Source: Humulus lupulus
Taxonomy: Eukaryota; Streptophyta; Magnoliopsida; Rosales; Cannabaceae
Length of the DNA stretch: 64,000 nucleotides
Assembly: GCF_963169125.1 (NCBI RefSeq)
Contig: NC_084802.1
Span: forward strand, 111,666,903-111,730,902
Direction: 5' to 3'
Of the stretch, positions 1 through 11,738 are shown piece after piece. The notes beneath the pieces are model-generated. The model ran no database searches. It worked only from the letters and a program-made list of their open reading frames with translations, and had not been told where the DNA came from. Every line of letters starts with the position of its first letter. Position 1 is the first letter of the stretch. The position numbers were made by a program, and so were the translations under genes.

Positions 1-344
1 AGGGAAGGGTCAACAAACTATGAGTACGAAGAGCGTGGAGCGATGCGTAGATGTTTGGCCTTCCTGGCTGTCACGACCAGGGGTATTTTGGGAGATGTTA
101 TGTATTATTCTAAGTTTTGTTGTTTAGTCGACTTTAATCATATTCTTGAGTTGTAAATATTTCTAAATAGTATTTTGGGATCTCAAATGTATAACGCTTT
201 ATAATTTTAATGAATGATTACATTTTCAAATTATATGACTTATATTACAATTTAACTACACTTTTAACCTAAAACCTCGACTAGTGAGTTAATTTCACAT
301 TTAAAACTCACTTAGTAACAACTCTAAGGAAGTAGAGCGTGGAA
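1..344 (+). repeat. 3' part of left LTR of element A
   Basis: Matches the last part of the right LTR (from about 6363 to 6704) with scattered substitutions. It ends in a decayed terminus (GGAA where CA is expected) directly before the primer-binding site. Confidence 0.88.
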
Positions 345-364
345 ACTTGGTATCAGAGGGAGCC
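345..364 (+). other. Primer-binding site, element A
   Basis: TTGGTATCAGAG directly follows the LTR. It is complementary to the 3' end of plant initiator Met-tRNA, the usual primer of Tekay-like elements. Confidence 0.8.
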
Positions 365-663
365 AAGGTTTATGGTTCCTGGAGATTGACCGAACATGTA
401 CGCTCACTGTCATTGACAAGCTCGACTCAGGGTTGGTTGGTAATGATTGAGTTATATGCTTGATTATGTGTTTAAGTGCCCTTCTTTCCTGATTATTTTA
501 TATAGAGCATGATGAATAAGTTAACATATGCGTGATTCTAGGGCATGGCCCCCTTGAGTGTTGTATGCTATTTGTGTACTGTGGATTGCTGTCATGGTTG
601 GTTGAGGTGAATTGGGAGGTGGTTTTGGATGTTGTTATCATGCCTGATGAGCTGCGTCGTTGA

Positions 664-1640
664 TTGCAGGACCCTCCACCTGCCCCACAGAATTGGCAAT
701 AGTTGTTTACTGAAATGGAAGCAAGACTGCATCGAATAGAGGAGGAACTTCGACAGCTGAGGCAACAGGCCCTTCCTTAGGGCACAGGGTTGCAAGTTCA
801 GTAGGCTGTGGCGTCAGTGCCAATTGAGCCTGTTATGGAGTTTAGTTGGGAACCTTTGTATGAGAGGTTCAGGAAGCAGCATCCTCTCACCTTCTAGGGT
901 GGATCAGACCCACTATGGGCACAGCAGTGGATGAATATGATTTCCTCCATCCAGGATTTCATGAGGGTGGAAGGGAACGAAAGGGTAGCTTGTGCGAGCT
1001 CCATGTTTAGAGAGGATGCCCGCAGTTATGTCCTGGGAAGAGTTGAGAAACATTTTCAATGAGAAGTATTATAGTGTTCCAGTCCGAGCTGTGAAGGTTG
1101 ACGAGTTTATCAAACTAACTCAGAACTGGTTGACAGTTACTGAGTATGGTTTGAGATTTGACCAGTTGGCGAAGTTCGAACCAGATTTTGTGCCGACTGA
1201 TGCAGCAAGAAGGGATCTGTTTTTACGGTGGTTGAATGACATGATCGCCCGTGATGTTAAGATAACTTTTTCTCTGAGGACTTCTACATATGCTCAGGTA
1301 GTGGACAAGGTCCTTATAGCTGAGGGGGCTGAGGATCAAATATGGAGAGAGGGCGCTGCTAGGTGCAATGCCAGGAGAACGGTGCCTCCTTTTACCGGAT
1401 CTAGTCGGGGTAGTGGCCCCAGTGAACGGAAGAGAAAGGCCCCAGATTCTTTCATCCCTCCTAGCTCGTATAGGAGGGCACGGGGTGCTTTTAGCGGCAG
1501 TCAGGGCGGGGTGACAACTGGAGGAGTTTCCTAGTGAGTTCTCAGTGCAAACGACGACATCAGGAAAGTGCAGGATCAGAGCCTGCTTTATTTGTGGGAG
1601 TATCAATCATCTGATGAAGGACTGCCCACAAGCCAGGAAA
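664..1640 (+). pseudogene. gag of element A, degraded
   Basis: Encodes the nucleocapsid precursor. Compared with element E, the first codons, including the start methionine, are deleted just before 664, and in-frame stops follow within the first 250 bases. A readable block at 992-1534 holds the capsid-like part (SWEELRNIFNEKYYS and the following 150 residues). A zinc knuckle of the C-x2-C-x4-H-x4-C type lies at about 1584-1625 in another frame. A short deletion near 1025 removes codons present in E. Identification is firm because it aligns along its length with the better kept gag at 43917-44950; it is not functional. Confidence 0.85.
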
Positions 1641-2190
1641 AAGGAGCAAAAGTAGGCCGACAGCCTCGCTCCTGCCAGAGTATTCACCTTGACTCAGACT
1701 GAGGCTGAGGCTAGCTCCTCAGTCGTGACAGGTTAGATTTCTAGTGTTGGTTCTTCTTATACTGCATTGATTGATTCAGGAGATACTCATTCATTTGTGT
1801 ATGCTAGAGTGATAGACCAGCTGTGTAGACCTACTGATTTGTATGCTAGAGGTTTTCAGACTTTGTTGCCAACTAGGGAACTGGTAGTCTCTAGGAGATG
1901 GATTAGAGCATTGCTAGTAGAGATAGACGGTAGATAGTTATCTGTTGATCTGGTTGAGTTGATGATGGATGACTTCGATATGATTCTAGGGATGGATTGG
2001 TTATCAAAGTATGGGGTGACGATTGATTGCAAATGCAGGATGGTGACTTTTGAACCAGAAGGGGAGGTACCCTTTGTATTCTTGGGGACAGTTAGTGGAC
2101 CGCGAGTACCTATGATTTTGGCACTGAAGGCTAGAGACCTGATGCAGGAAGGGTTGCATAGGATTTCTAGCGAACATTGTGGATACCTCT
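1641..2190 (+). pseudogene. Aspartic protease region of element A
   Basis: Encodes the retropepsin that would cut the polyprotein. The active-site motif reads LIDSGDTHSF where element E has [10 protein letters not shown], so the catalytic Asp-Ser-Gly is kept but the next residue is changed. In-frame stops occur before and after the motif (for example after the zinc knuckle and at the GR-stop-LSVDL site near 1936). The segment at 1959-2192 ([16 protein letters not shown]) is the conserved distal part of gypsy proteases. It cannot make an intact protein. Confidence 0.82.
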
Positions 2191-3702
2191 AGGGTTGTGT
2201 CAGTTGGACCGAGTGAGACCAGATTAGTATGTGAGTTTCCAGATCTATTTCCAGCGGACTTGCTAGGGTTGCTGCCACAGCGAGAGGTCGAGTTTTTTAT
2301 AGAGTTGGCACTAGGGGCAAAGCCAGTATCTAGGATACCTTATAGAATGGCTTCGGCAGAGTTGAAGGAATTGAAGATTCAGTTGTAGGAGTTACTTGAT
2401 TTGGAGTTCATCAGACCGATTTTCTCACCATGGGGTGCTCCAGTGTTGTTTGTTAAGATTAAAGAAGGATCTCTTAGGATGTGTATTGACTACAGGGAGC
2501 TAAACAAGTTGAGCATTAAGAACAAGTACCCATTACCTAGGATCGACGACTTGTTTGATCATCTACAGGGGAAGACGGTGTTCTCCAAGATTGATCTTCG
2601 ATCAGGTTACCATCAGATAAGGATTAAAGAGGAGGACATACCAAATACTACTTTTTGCACGAGACATGGACACTATGAATTCATGGTTATGTCTTTTGGA
2701 TTAACCAACGCCCTAGTAACTTTTATGGACATGATGAATAGGTTTTTCATGGACTACTTGGACAAGTTCGTGATTGTGTTTATTGAAGGCATATTGGTGT
2801 ACTCACAGTCAGAGACAGAGCATGAGCAGCATTTATACCTGGTATTGTAGCGGTTGAGAGAGCATAGGTTATAGGCTAAGTTTAGCAAGTGCGAGTTTTG
2901 GCTACCGCATGTCACGTTTCTGGGCCATATTTTCAGTAAGGAGGGGATTCTAGTTGACCCGAGTAAGATTGAGGCAGTGAGGGATTGGCCTAGACCGAGC
3001 AGCGTCCCTGAGGTTAGGAGCTTCCTAGGATTGGCAGGGTATTATCGGCAGTTTTTTGAGGGGTTCTCTAGGATAGCCACACCGTTGATTAAATTGACGA
3101 GGAAGAAGAATAAGTATGTGTGGACAGACAGGTGTGAGAATAGTTTCAAGGAATTGAAACAGTGAGTGATGACCGCTCCAGTGTTGAGTCTGCCGACAGA
3201 CAATGAGAAGTGTGTGGTTTATTGAGATGCTTCCAGACAGGGTTTAGGGTGTGTGCTGATGCAAGCCGGAAAGGTGATAGCCTATGCATCGAGATAGCTA
3301 AAGGAGTACGAGTAGAGATATCCTACGCATGATATGGAATTGGCAGCGGTGGTATTTAAACTTAAGGATTGGAGACATTATCTATATGGTGAGAAGTGCG
3401 AGATTTACACCGACCATAAAAGTTTGAAGTACTTCTTTACTCAGAAGGACCTGAATATGTGCCAGAGACGGTGGCTGGAATTGGTCAAGGATTATGATTG
3501 TGATATCCTATACCATCTTGGGAAGGCTAATGCAGTGGCTGATGCATTAAATTGGAAGGGTCGAGGACAATTGTTCAATTTGAGGCAGATATCTGATAAG
3601 TTAGCTGAGGAGATGACTAGAGCGGGTATAGAGTTGGTGGTTGGTCGGTTAGCCAGCATCACTATTCAGTCTACACTCCTTGAGAGGATCAAGGAGGCAT
3701 AA
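2191..3702 (+). pseudogene. Reverse transcriptase and RNase H of element A
   Basis: RT motifs are clear: [20 protein letters not shown] at about 2479, then [20 protein letters not shown]. The catalytic box at 2779-2790 reads F-I-E-G instead of the usual F-I-D-D, so both catalytic aspartates are lost. The connection region ([20 protein letters not shown]) is at about 3015. RNase H follows with [17 protein letters not shown] near 3400 and NAVADALN near 3530. Stops interrupt it near 2389, 2849, 3164 and in the 3200-3330 stretch. The family is certain and the gene is dead. Confidence 0.88.
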
Positions 3703-5095
3703 GGGAAGGATCCCCAGTTGAGGGGGCACAAAGAGAGTGTCTTGGTCGGAGCGGCTAAGGACTTCTCTATCTCGGAGATGGGATTACTTAAGTACAAGGG
3801 TCAGATCTGTGTTCCAATGAATTCTGATATCCGACGAGAGATCTTGGATGAATCTCATACCACTCCCTATTCTTTACATCCAGGTACAATGAAGATGTAC
3901 CAAGATTTGAGAGCCTTGTATTGGTGGTTGGTAATGAAGAGGGATGTGGTAGATTGTGTCGCTAAGTGCTTAACTTGTCAACAAGTAATGGCTAAACATC
4001 AGAGGCCAGCAGGGTTATTGTAGCCTCTAGGGATTCCATAGTGGAAGTGGGAGGATATCACCATGGACTTCGTGGTTGGTTTGCCAAAGCTCGTGGGACA
4101 ACATGATTCAGTGTGGGTGATTGTGGATAGGTATACAAAGTCCGCCCACTTTTTACCTATCAGGACGACTTATACTGTGGAGCAGTATGCCGAGCTGTAT
4201 ATGAAGGAAATTTTTCAGCTTCATGGGGCTCCGAGGTCGATAGTATCCGACAGGGACCCCACCTTCACCTCCAACTTTTGGGAGAGTCTACCGAAGGCTA
4301 TGGGCACGCAGTTGGGGTTTCGTACCACTTATCATCCTCAAACGGACAGACAGTTTGAGAGGACAATTCAGATACTGGAAGATATGCTACGAGCCTGTGT
4401 GCTGATCTTTGAGGGATCTTGGAGTAAGTATCTCCCTTTGATTGAGTTTTCGTACAACAATAGTTATCAAGCACCCATCAGAGTGGCTCCGTATGAGTTG
4501 TTATATGGGAGGAAGTGTAGATCACCTATTCATTGGGATGAGACGGGTGAGAGAAGGTACTTAGGTCCTGAGATGGTTCAGAGAACCAATGAGGCGATTG
4601 AAAAGATTAGGGCTCAAATGCTCACCTCCCAGAGTCGCCAGAAGAGTTACTCGGACTTGAAACACAGGAGCGTGGAGTTTCAAGTCGGTGACCATGTGTT
4701 TCTTAGGGTTTCTCCCTTGAGAGGGGTGAGACGGTTTGGTGTCCAGGGCAAGGTGAGCCCTAGGTTTGTTGGCCCCTTTGAGATTCTAGAACAGGTTGCA
4801 GAGGTAGCTTACAGATTGGCGATGCCTCTAGCTCTATCAGGGGTTCATGATGTTTTTCACGGGTCCATGCTCCGGAAGTACGTATCAAATTCTACGCATA
4901 TACTGAGTTATGAGAACATGGAGTTGGACCAAGATTTATCATATGAGGAGATGCCGGTTTAGATTCTCGACTAGAAGGATAAATTCTTGGGGAGGAAGAC
5001 CATCGCCTTGGTGAATGTGTAGTGGAGGAACAACAAGGTTGAGGAGGCGGCGTGGGAACTTGAGTCATTTCGAGGAAGAACTTTCTATAAGGAAG
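3703..5095 (+). pseudogene. Integrase plus chromodomain of element A
   Basis: Would insert cDNA into chromosomes. The HHCC zinc-binding region is at about 3850-4000 (ESHTTPYSLHPG, then CLTCQQ). The core holds Asp in VIVDRYTKSAHFLP (about 4120), Asp in IVSDRDPTFTS (about 4240) and Glu in RQFERTIQILEDML (about 4350), so the DDE triad is kept, although GQSE has become RQFE. The 4063-4962 segment is open for 299 codons. Residues after about 4950 (KIALV..WR..KVEEAAWELE pattern) resemble a chromodomain, which in chromoviruses is linked to insertion into heterochromatin. Stops at 4021, 4039, 4960, 4972 and 5020 disable the gene. Confidence 0.85.
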
Positions 5096-5102
5096 GGATA
5101 GT

Positions 5103-6704
5103 TGTAGCGTCCCAATTTTTGCTAATAATCCTTGATTAGCGTGCCTGAAGGGCAATAAGTGATTTATTATAGTAATGTCTGAATTCGATGAGTATGTGAT
5201 TAAAAATGCATGTTTAGGCGAATTATATATGCATGTGGGCCCCATATGGTTATTAGGGGCATGTTTGTAATTTTTTCCCAGGGTATAAATGCAATATTTG
5301 TGATTATTGTGATCTTTACCACGTGTGAGTGGTGATATATTTGAGATGCACGATCCGAGACAGTACTAGGGAGCGGTTTAGCTAGGAAGTCACAACGGGA
5401 CCCGATACCCGACTCGGGGCAAGTCAAGAGGTATTCTGGGCATTAGACATTTAAATGGATTATCGGGTTATGAAAATAAATATTTGGAAATATATTTGAA
5501 GTTAGAACGTTTAAGGGGGAATATCGGAGAAATTTACCATTTTTCCCTTGGGGACGTTTTTGGTACCCCGAGCCTTGGAGGTAACTTAAGTGACTTAGGC
5601 TAAGTAAGACAAAGCAGAGAAATATTTAGAATTTTCCCAAACCGACCCTATTATCTTCTCTCTCTCTCTTGTTTTCTCTAGACTTTTCTAAGGGACACAT
5701 TGAAGCTTAAGCAAGGAATTAAGGCTCTAGACTAGAGGATTAGCTCAGACTTAACTTGTGGATTCAAGCAGAGGTTAAGGTTTTCAGCGAGGCCCGGGCT
5801 AGGGCACTGTGCTCAGGATATCGGTGCTCGGGAAGCTTGGGACATAGGTAAGAAAACTGTTGTACCCGTAGAGCAAGGCGTGGCCCTATAGTTTGTATTG
5901 CAGGTGACGACTCTATGTGATTGTGCTGCAGGGCGTAGCCCGATTGTTTATGTATGCATTTGTTGAATATATGCTATGTGTTGCATATCTGTGAATGAAC
6001 GACGAAGGCTAGGAATGGCGAAGGACGAGAACTGTAGGGAGCCAGGTACGGCAAGGTGCCGGGAACGACGTTAAGCGCGTTGAGTGCAAGGCCGAGTATG
6101 GGAAGGGCCAGGAGCGCCGTTGAGCACACGGAATGAACGTCACCAGGGTGAGACCCTTCTTGGATTCTTGAGACATCCTCACGGTGTAGACCGCGAACCC
6201 AGGGCCTGGTAAAGTGCCTGGGACGACATGGCCGCTATGTGTTTAGCCTGTTGGTTGCCTTGTTATATGTTAATTGATAGTTATGCATATATTTTTTGTT
6301 TGTGTTGAGTTTTCTTGCTGGGCTTTGGCTCACGAGTGCTCTATGGTGCAGGTAAGGGAAAGGGAAGGGTCGACCAACCATGAGTACAGAGAGCGTGGAG
6401 CTACGTGTACATGTTTGGCCTGCCTGGCTGCCACGACCAAGGGTATTTTGGGAGATGTTATGTATTATTCTAAGTTTTGTCGTTTATTCTACTTTAATCA
6501 TATTTTTGAGTTGTAAATATTTCTAAATAGTATTTTGGGATCCCAAATGTATAACACTTTATAATTTCAATGATTGATTACATTTTCAAATTATATGACT
6601 TTTATTACAGTTTAACTACACTTTTAACCTAAAACCTCGACTAGCGAGTTAATTGCACGTTTAAAATTCACTTAGTAACAACTCTAAGGAAGTAGTGTGT
6701 TACA
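5103..6704 (+). repeat. Right LTR of element A
   Basis: Starts TGTAGCGTCCC after a purine-rich tract (AAGGAAGGGATAG) and ends TTACA. It shares with the LTRs of E and B the hairpin CCCAGG...CCTGGG (6198-6222) and, near its 3' end, the motif GCTGGGCTTTGGCTCAC followed by GCAGGTAA (6317-6355). About 1.6 kb, shorter than E (2.4 kb), mainly for lack of a GC-rich middle block. Confidence 0.88.
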
Positions 6705-9037
6705 ATGTGGATGAAGAGGTTTCTCCATAGGTGTGATGCATGATGAGATTGTTTTATTTTTGTGCCACCCATGCATATTGAGAAAATGCTTGGTTAATTG
6801 GATAAATGAAAGGATTTGTCTTAAATCCTTATAGATTGATGTATTAGTGATACATGAATATTCATATTTGAGTTTTGAAAGCATGAGTTTGGAATGAATT
6901 TTATGATGAATATTTGTTGCTGATTTTGTGCATAAAGGATATGAAACATGATGAAAATAATGATTTGCATGCATAAATATTTTTGCAAGTGCTATCATGA
7001 TTTTATGAAATTAAAAGGGTATTTTAATTTATATTAAAATGATATTTTTACTCAAATAAATACCTACGTTTTCTTATATTTTTAGAGAAAATATGAGTTT
7101 TAATTCAAAGATGGAGATTTTTGAAGATTTATTTTGTTGCTGGAATTTTTGGTAAAATAATTATAATAAGTCTTTTAAGTGAAAGAAAGTTGTGTGTTTG
7201 TTGGAATAATATAACACTATAAACTATATAGATATTTAAAATAGTATTTTAAATGTAACATTGAAAGTTCACATTATAATGGGTATGATTTTTTTTATTT
7301 TAATTAAGAAAATTGTTGAGATTTAATTCACTTGTGAATTTTAAACAAATTAAATGGTGGCTGAAAGTTTAGTTTAATAAATTGAAACTAATTATTTAAT
7401 TATCACATATGAATTTATACTACGTAAAATTAAGTCTTAAATAATGCAAGAAATTATATTTTTCTCACACCTAAAATTATATTCTTTCTCACATCAATCT
7501 TGTAATTTTATTAATTTAAATAAAGTGTTATTTTCTAAGGGAAACATGATATTTATAAGTACTTTAGATATTTCAAGTTTTTGGTTATTTTCTATGCAAT
7601 TTAAAAATAATAAATGGATTTATTATATTTTTGAAAATGGCTAAATAAATTATTTTTATGAAATAAAAATAATGTCTTAAGAGTTTTAATCAACTTAAGG
7701 ATTTAAGGGAATAAATAATGGTGGGAAATTGTGGCTTATAAATCTCTATTTTGAAAATGACAGAAATAAACGCGCAGAAATTATCGTTTTATTTTAACGT
7801 CACTTTTTGACAACGTTCCCATGTATGCATGTCGCATGCAAATGCACTTTTACGTTAAAAAATATGTCTAATATTCAACCATATAATTTTTACTTAAAAA
7901 CCATGCATGTATAATAGGTAGAAGTTGCATTATTCTTTTGTGATTTTATGTGAAAATTGTTCATGCTTGGAAATTATGTGCAATTGTACCATGTGTGCAT
8001 GGCTTGGGTACAAGAAAGTCTTATGTGATGCTAAAGAATACTATTTGATTATGGTTATAGACTCGTTGCGAAGTTTGTCAATTTTTTCTTTTCTCGGAAT
8101 TGAGGTAAGGAAGTTAGATAGAATATTTGTTTATTAATGCTATGAACGGAAAGATTGGTTTGTATGAAGTATGAAATGCTGTTGTTAATTGATATGGTGA
8201 AATTTAATGAATCATGTATATCCTTTTTGTGTTTATGCTACTGGATTGCATGTATTTCTATATGTTGCATGATATGTAAATGGTTGTTAGCGTGTTGAAC
8301 GCGACACAACAAATGGGTTACTAAGGATCTAAGACGTAACCCGAGTTACTAAGGATATAAAGAGGTAACTCATAGGGTGGACACGCCGAGGTTATTTATG
8401 GTCCAGAGCCTCCTGTTTACCTCAAGATATGACATGGACAAGATAGGGGCCATGTTCACAAAGATATGATGATGATGCTTATGATGAAAATGTTTATGAT
8501 GATGATGTTTATGATGATGATGTTTGAATATGTTTATGATATATGATGCATGATAACGATGTATGATGATGTATGTATATGGCGTTGTAGGAGTTTTACG
8601 ATAAGATAATGTCTTGTTGTGTTTTCTTTGTCTATTATTTGTACTTCCTTACCGGGCTTTTAGCTCACCCCTTACTTTTCCTTCCAGGTAGCAAATAGGG
8701 TTTCTCATCGGCATGCATGGTGATGTGGGGAGTTCCGACGTCAGGGTGTGTATGGCGTGGGGGTATCTTATGGGCGAACAAATGATCAACTTAAAACGCC
8801 AAAATTTAAAGGACGATGTTATGTTTTTATTTTGATTTCCAAACTTGTCAGTGGAATTTGAACTATATTTATTTTTAAAACGTTGCATGAGAACTGTTAT
8901 TTTATTTTAAACTATTGGGCCCAACTTGCATTTTTTAGCATGGCCCTACTGAAATTTTCATATAATAAGTGGTTTTCTTCTATATGTTTATGAGCATGAA
9001 GATGATTTACAAAGTATTAGTTTAGGGCGTTTTTACA
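6705..9037 (+). repeat. 3' portion of a family X LTR
   Basis: Aligns, diverged, with about 16500-18536: the GCATGTCGCATGCAAATGCA stretch, the GATGATGATG block, the double TACTAAGG hairpins and the GGGCTTTTAGCTCAC/CAGGTA motif recur in the same order. It ends TTTTACA at 9037. The missing 5' part would lie left of element A, which probably inserted here. No gene is seen; open frames inside are chance. Confidence 0.75.
8315..8371 (+). other. Paired hairpins in family X LTR, first copy
   Basis: GGGTTAC (8315-8321) pairs with GTAACCC (8336-8342), and GAGTTAC (8343-8349) pairs with GTAACTC (8365-8371). Both are 7-bp perfect stems whose loops begin TAAGG. Confidence 0.75.
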
Positions 9038-9543
9038 CCAATACCCCGAGAAGGGGCCTGTTGCCTTAACTCTCGAAGGTCATCTTCCGTTCTTTGAAGC
9101 CTGGCTTCCATTTCGACAAACAACTGTTGCCAATTCTGTGGGGCAGGTGGAGGGTCCTAACCCTAGTTTTCATCCTCGGCCACATTATCGTGGAGTCTAA
9201 TCGTTCGTCGAGACATAGTTTCAATATGCCTGTAATCAATGCCACCGCACATCAAGCACGACAACAACGTCCAAAACCACCTCCCAGTCCCAATCAATCC
9301 AATACAAACATTAATCCACACCACATGCACATAACATAAGCATATAGCAATCAAGGGGTCGTGCCCTCGCATCATACATATATAAGCACACTCATCATGC
9401 TCTATATATACTATTTAGGCAAACATGGTAACTTAGACAAGCAATTAAACAAATAGCTCATTTAATACCGACCAACCTTGAGTCGAGCTTGTCACTTGCA
9501 GGGAGCGTATATGTTCGGTCGATCTCCAGGAACAATAAACATT
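9038..9543 (-). pseudogene. gag leader and gag start of element B
   Basis: The minus strand matches the leader and gag start of elements A and E: a short ORF begins MSRRTIRLHDNVAEDEN near 9210 and runs into PPPAPQNWQQ and EMEARLQRTE-like residues, as in the N-terminus of E gag at 43917. A stop follows AEDEN. The remnant ends after the QQAPS codons. Only the first part of gag survives. Confidence 0.75.
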
Positions 9544-9548
9544 AGCAC
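9544..9548. repeat. Target-site duplication AGCAC, left
   Basis: AGCAC immediately before the solo LTR, identical to 11719-11723. Confidence 0.9.
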
Positions 9549-11718
9549 TGTAATGACCCAAATTTGCTAATAAGGATTGGGGCCTTTATTAGTGTGCTTG
9601 GAGGGCAATAAGTGAATTATTGTCATAATATGTGAATTTATGTGAATATGTGATAGAGATGCATGTTTAGTCGAATTAAATATGCATGTGGGACCCGTTT
9701 GGATATTAGGGGTATGTTTGTGATTTTAGCCCGTTGAGGGCATAAATGTGATATGTTTGTGATATATCTGTGTAGCACGATCCGAGACAGTTCTAGGGAA
9801 CAGTTAGTCAGAAAGTCACAACGGGGTTGAGAATCCGACTCGGGGCGAGTCGAGGGGTATACCGAGTATGAGATATTTTATGGGGTTTTCGGGTTTTGGA
9901 AATAAATATTTGGAGATATATTTCAGGTTAGAATGTCTAGGAGGGAATATTGGGGAAATTTACCATTTTGCCCTCGGGGACGTTTTGGTACCCCCAAGCC
10001 TTGAGGTAACAACATAGACTTAAGTTAAATAAAACAAAAATAGGAAACTCCCAGACTTCTCTAAACCGACTCTATCTCTTCCTTCACCTCTCTTTGGAAG
10101 ATTTTCTCTCCATTTGAAGCTTGGGGAAAACTCTTGGTGAATAAAGCTAAAGACTAAGAAGTGGAGCTGGGATTTTGGGGAGATTAAAGCTTGGGACCTA
10201 GAGGATTAGCTCAGGACTTAATTAAGCAAAGGTAAGTTTCTTAATATGTTGAGTTGTGCTGATTTTTAGTTGAATTCAGTTGATATTGGGTGAAAGGACT
10301 TAGACATGCATGGTTTGGGTTCTAGGATTGGTTTTGATTTCTTGATGGGTGTAGGAATTGGTTCTTGAGTTTGTTGGTATGTTTAGGTTGCTTAAGTGTG
10401 AATTATGGGTTTAAGTGTTGGGTTGAGGTGATTATGGAAGTGTTGGCTCGAAGGAAATGCAGGGAAAAATGGTGTTTTTCTGGGTTTGGAGGCGAGGGTC
10501 ATGGCCCTAGGAGGGGCATGCCGCGGCTCGTGTGTACGCGAGGCCTGGGGAGGCCATGGAGCTCGAGGCGCACCGCGACGCTTGGCCAAGCATGCTGCGG
10601 CTTGTGTGTGTTTCCAGGGAGATGTTAGCCTCTGTTTTGAGGCTAGCCGCGGCCCTTTAGGGGTTGGGCCGCGACCCTAGCCCAAGGTGCAGGGTGACTT
10701 GTGGGTTTTGACTTGGGATCCTAATTGCTAAGGCTCGGGATGGATTTTATCACCCGGATTGATAGAATTCAAGGTCCCAGAGATTAGAATTATGGCTCGA
10801 AGCTACTTAGTGGATTAGAACTTGATGAATAAAATTGTTAACGTGTTGTGACTAGGTTTTTGGCGAGGCTCAGACTAGGGAACTGTGCTCAGGACATTGG
10901 TGCTTAGAAAGCTTGGGACACAGGTAAGAAAACTACTGTTCCCATAGAGCTTGTGTTGCAGGGCTCAGACCTATATGATTGCGTTGCGGGGCATGGCCCT
11001 TTGACTGAATTTATGTGTCTTCTAATATCTGCTTAGTATATTATGTGTATATGTTAATGATGGAATGTCGATGGCTGGGAATGGCGAAGGCCGGCAACGG
11101 TGAAGGCCGAGAACGGCAAGGGGCCAGGTGCAGCGTTTAGCACGCGGAGTGCAAGTTGCCAGGGTGAGACCCCAAGGGATACCTGGGATATCCTTACGGT
11201 ATAGACCGCGAACCCAGGGCCTGGTAAAGCGCCTGGGACGGCATAGCCGTAACTGTATGACCTGGTGTTGGCTTTATTTTATAATATGTGTTTGATATGC
11301 GTTTATCATCTGCTTGTGAGGGTTTTCTTGCTGGGCTTCGGCTCACAGGTGCTCTATGGTGCAGGTAAAGGCAAAGGGAGAGTCGATCAACCTTGAGTAT
11401 GGCGAGCGGGACGAGCAGCGTGTACATGTCCGGTCCGCCTGGCTGCCTTGGCCAGGGGTGTTTTTGGGAGATGATTGTACAAAACCTAAATTTTGTCGTT
11501 TAGTCGACTCTAACTAAATTTTGAGTTGTAAATATTTCTAAACAATGATTTTGGGATCCCAAATGTTATATATCTTATAATTTTCAATGAAAGGTTTATT
11601 TTCATGTTTATGACTCTGATTATGATTTAATTACACTTTTATCTTAAAACCTCGATTAGCGAGTTAATTACACTTTTAAATTCACTTAGTAACGGCTCTA
11701 AGGCAGTAGGGCGTTACA
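9549..11718 (+). mobile_element. Solo LTR of a Tekay-like element
   Basis: A complete 2170-bp LTR from TGTAATGACCC to GCGTTACA, flanked by the perfect 5-bp duplication AGCAC and without internal sequence. That is the signature of unequal recombination between the two LTRs of one insertion. It carries the CCCAGG hairpin (11213-11237), the ACGGC/GCCGT hairpin (11238-11250), the GCTGGGCTTCGGCTCAC motif (11330-11346), a GC-rich CCGCGGC block (10493-10680) and 15-bp GAACGGC repeats (11080-11135). Open frames inside it are chance products of the GC-rich block. Confidence 0.92.
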
Positions 11719-11723
11719 AGCAC
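11719..11723. repeat. Target-site duplication AGCAC, right
   Basis: AGCAC directly after the solo LTR; copy of 9544-9548. The site lies just inside the primer-binding region of element B. Confidence 0.9.
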
Positions 11724-11738
11724 GCTCTGATACAATGT
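11724..11738 (-). other. Primer-binding site of element B
   Basis: On the minus strand it reads ACATTGTATCAGAGC next to the LTR end, a slightly decayed initiator Met-tRNA site. Confidence 0.65.

Larger units (their letters stand above)
1..6704 (+). mobile_element. Ty3/gypsy Tekay-like chromovirus A (left end cut)
   Basis: Order seen: partial LTR, primer-binding site, gag, protease, reverse transcriptase, RNase H, integrase, chromodomain-like tail, purine tract, full LTR. This order with a C-terminal chromodomain is that of plant chromoviruses, most like the Tekay/Del lineage. The coding part is broken by many stops and the RT active site is changed, so it is inactive. It appears to sit inside a family X LTR, which resumes at 6705. 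Its target duplication cannot be checked because the left end lies outside the window. Confidence 0.9.

Noticed and set aside
7444..8137. Small AT-rich open frames as host peptides
   Set aside because: They lie in a diverged LTR and are not kept in the matching LTR X.
8465..8560. GATGATGATG tract as a satellite or CRISPR-like array
   Set aside because: Simple microsatellite-like drift in the LTR; no regular spacers.
10365..10680. Arg/Gly-rich open frames
   Set aside because: They fall in the GC-rich block inside the solo LTR and are not kept in the E or B LTRs.
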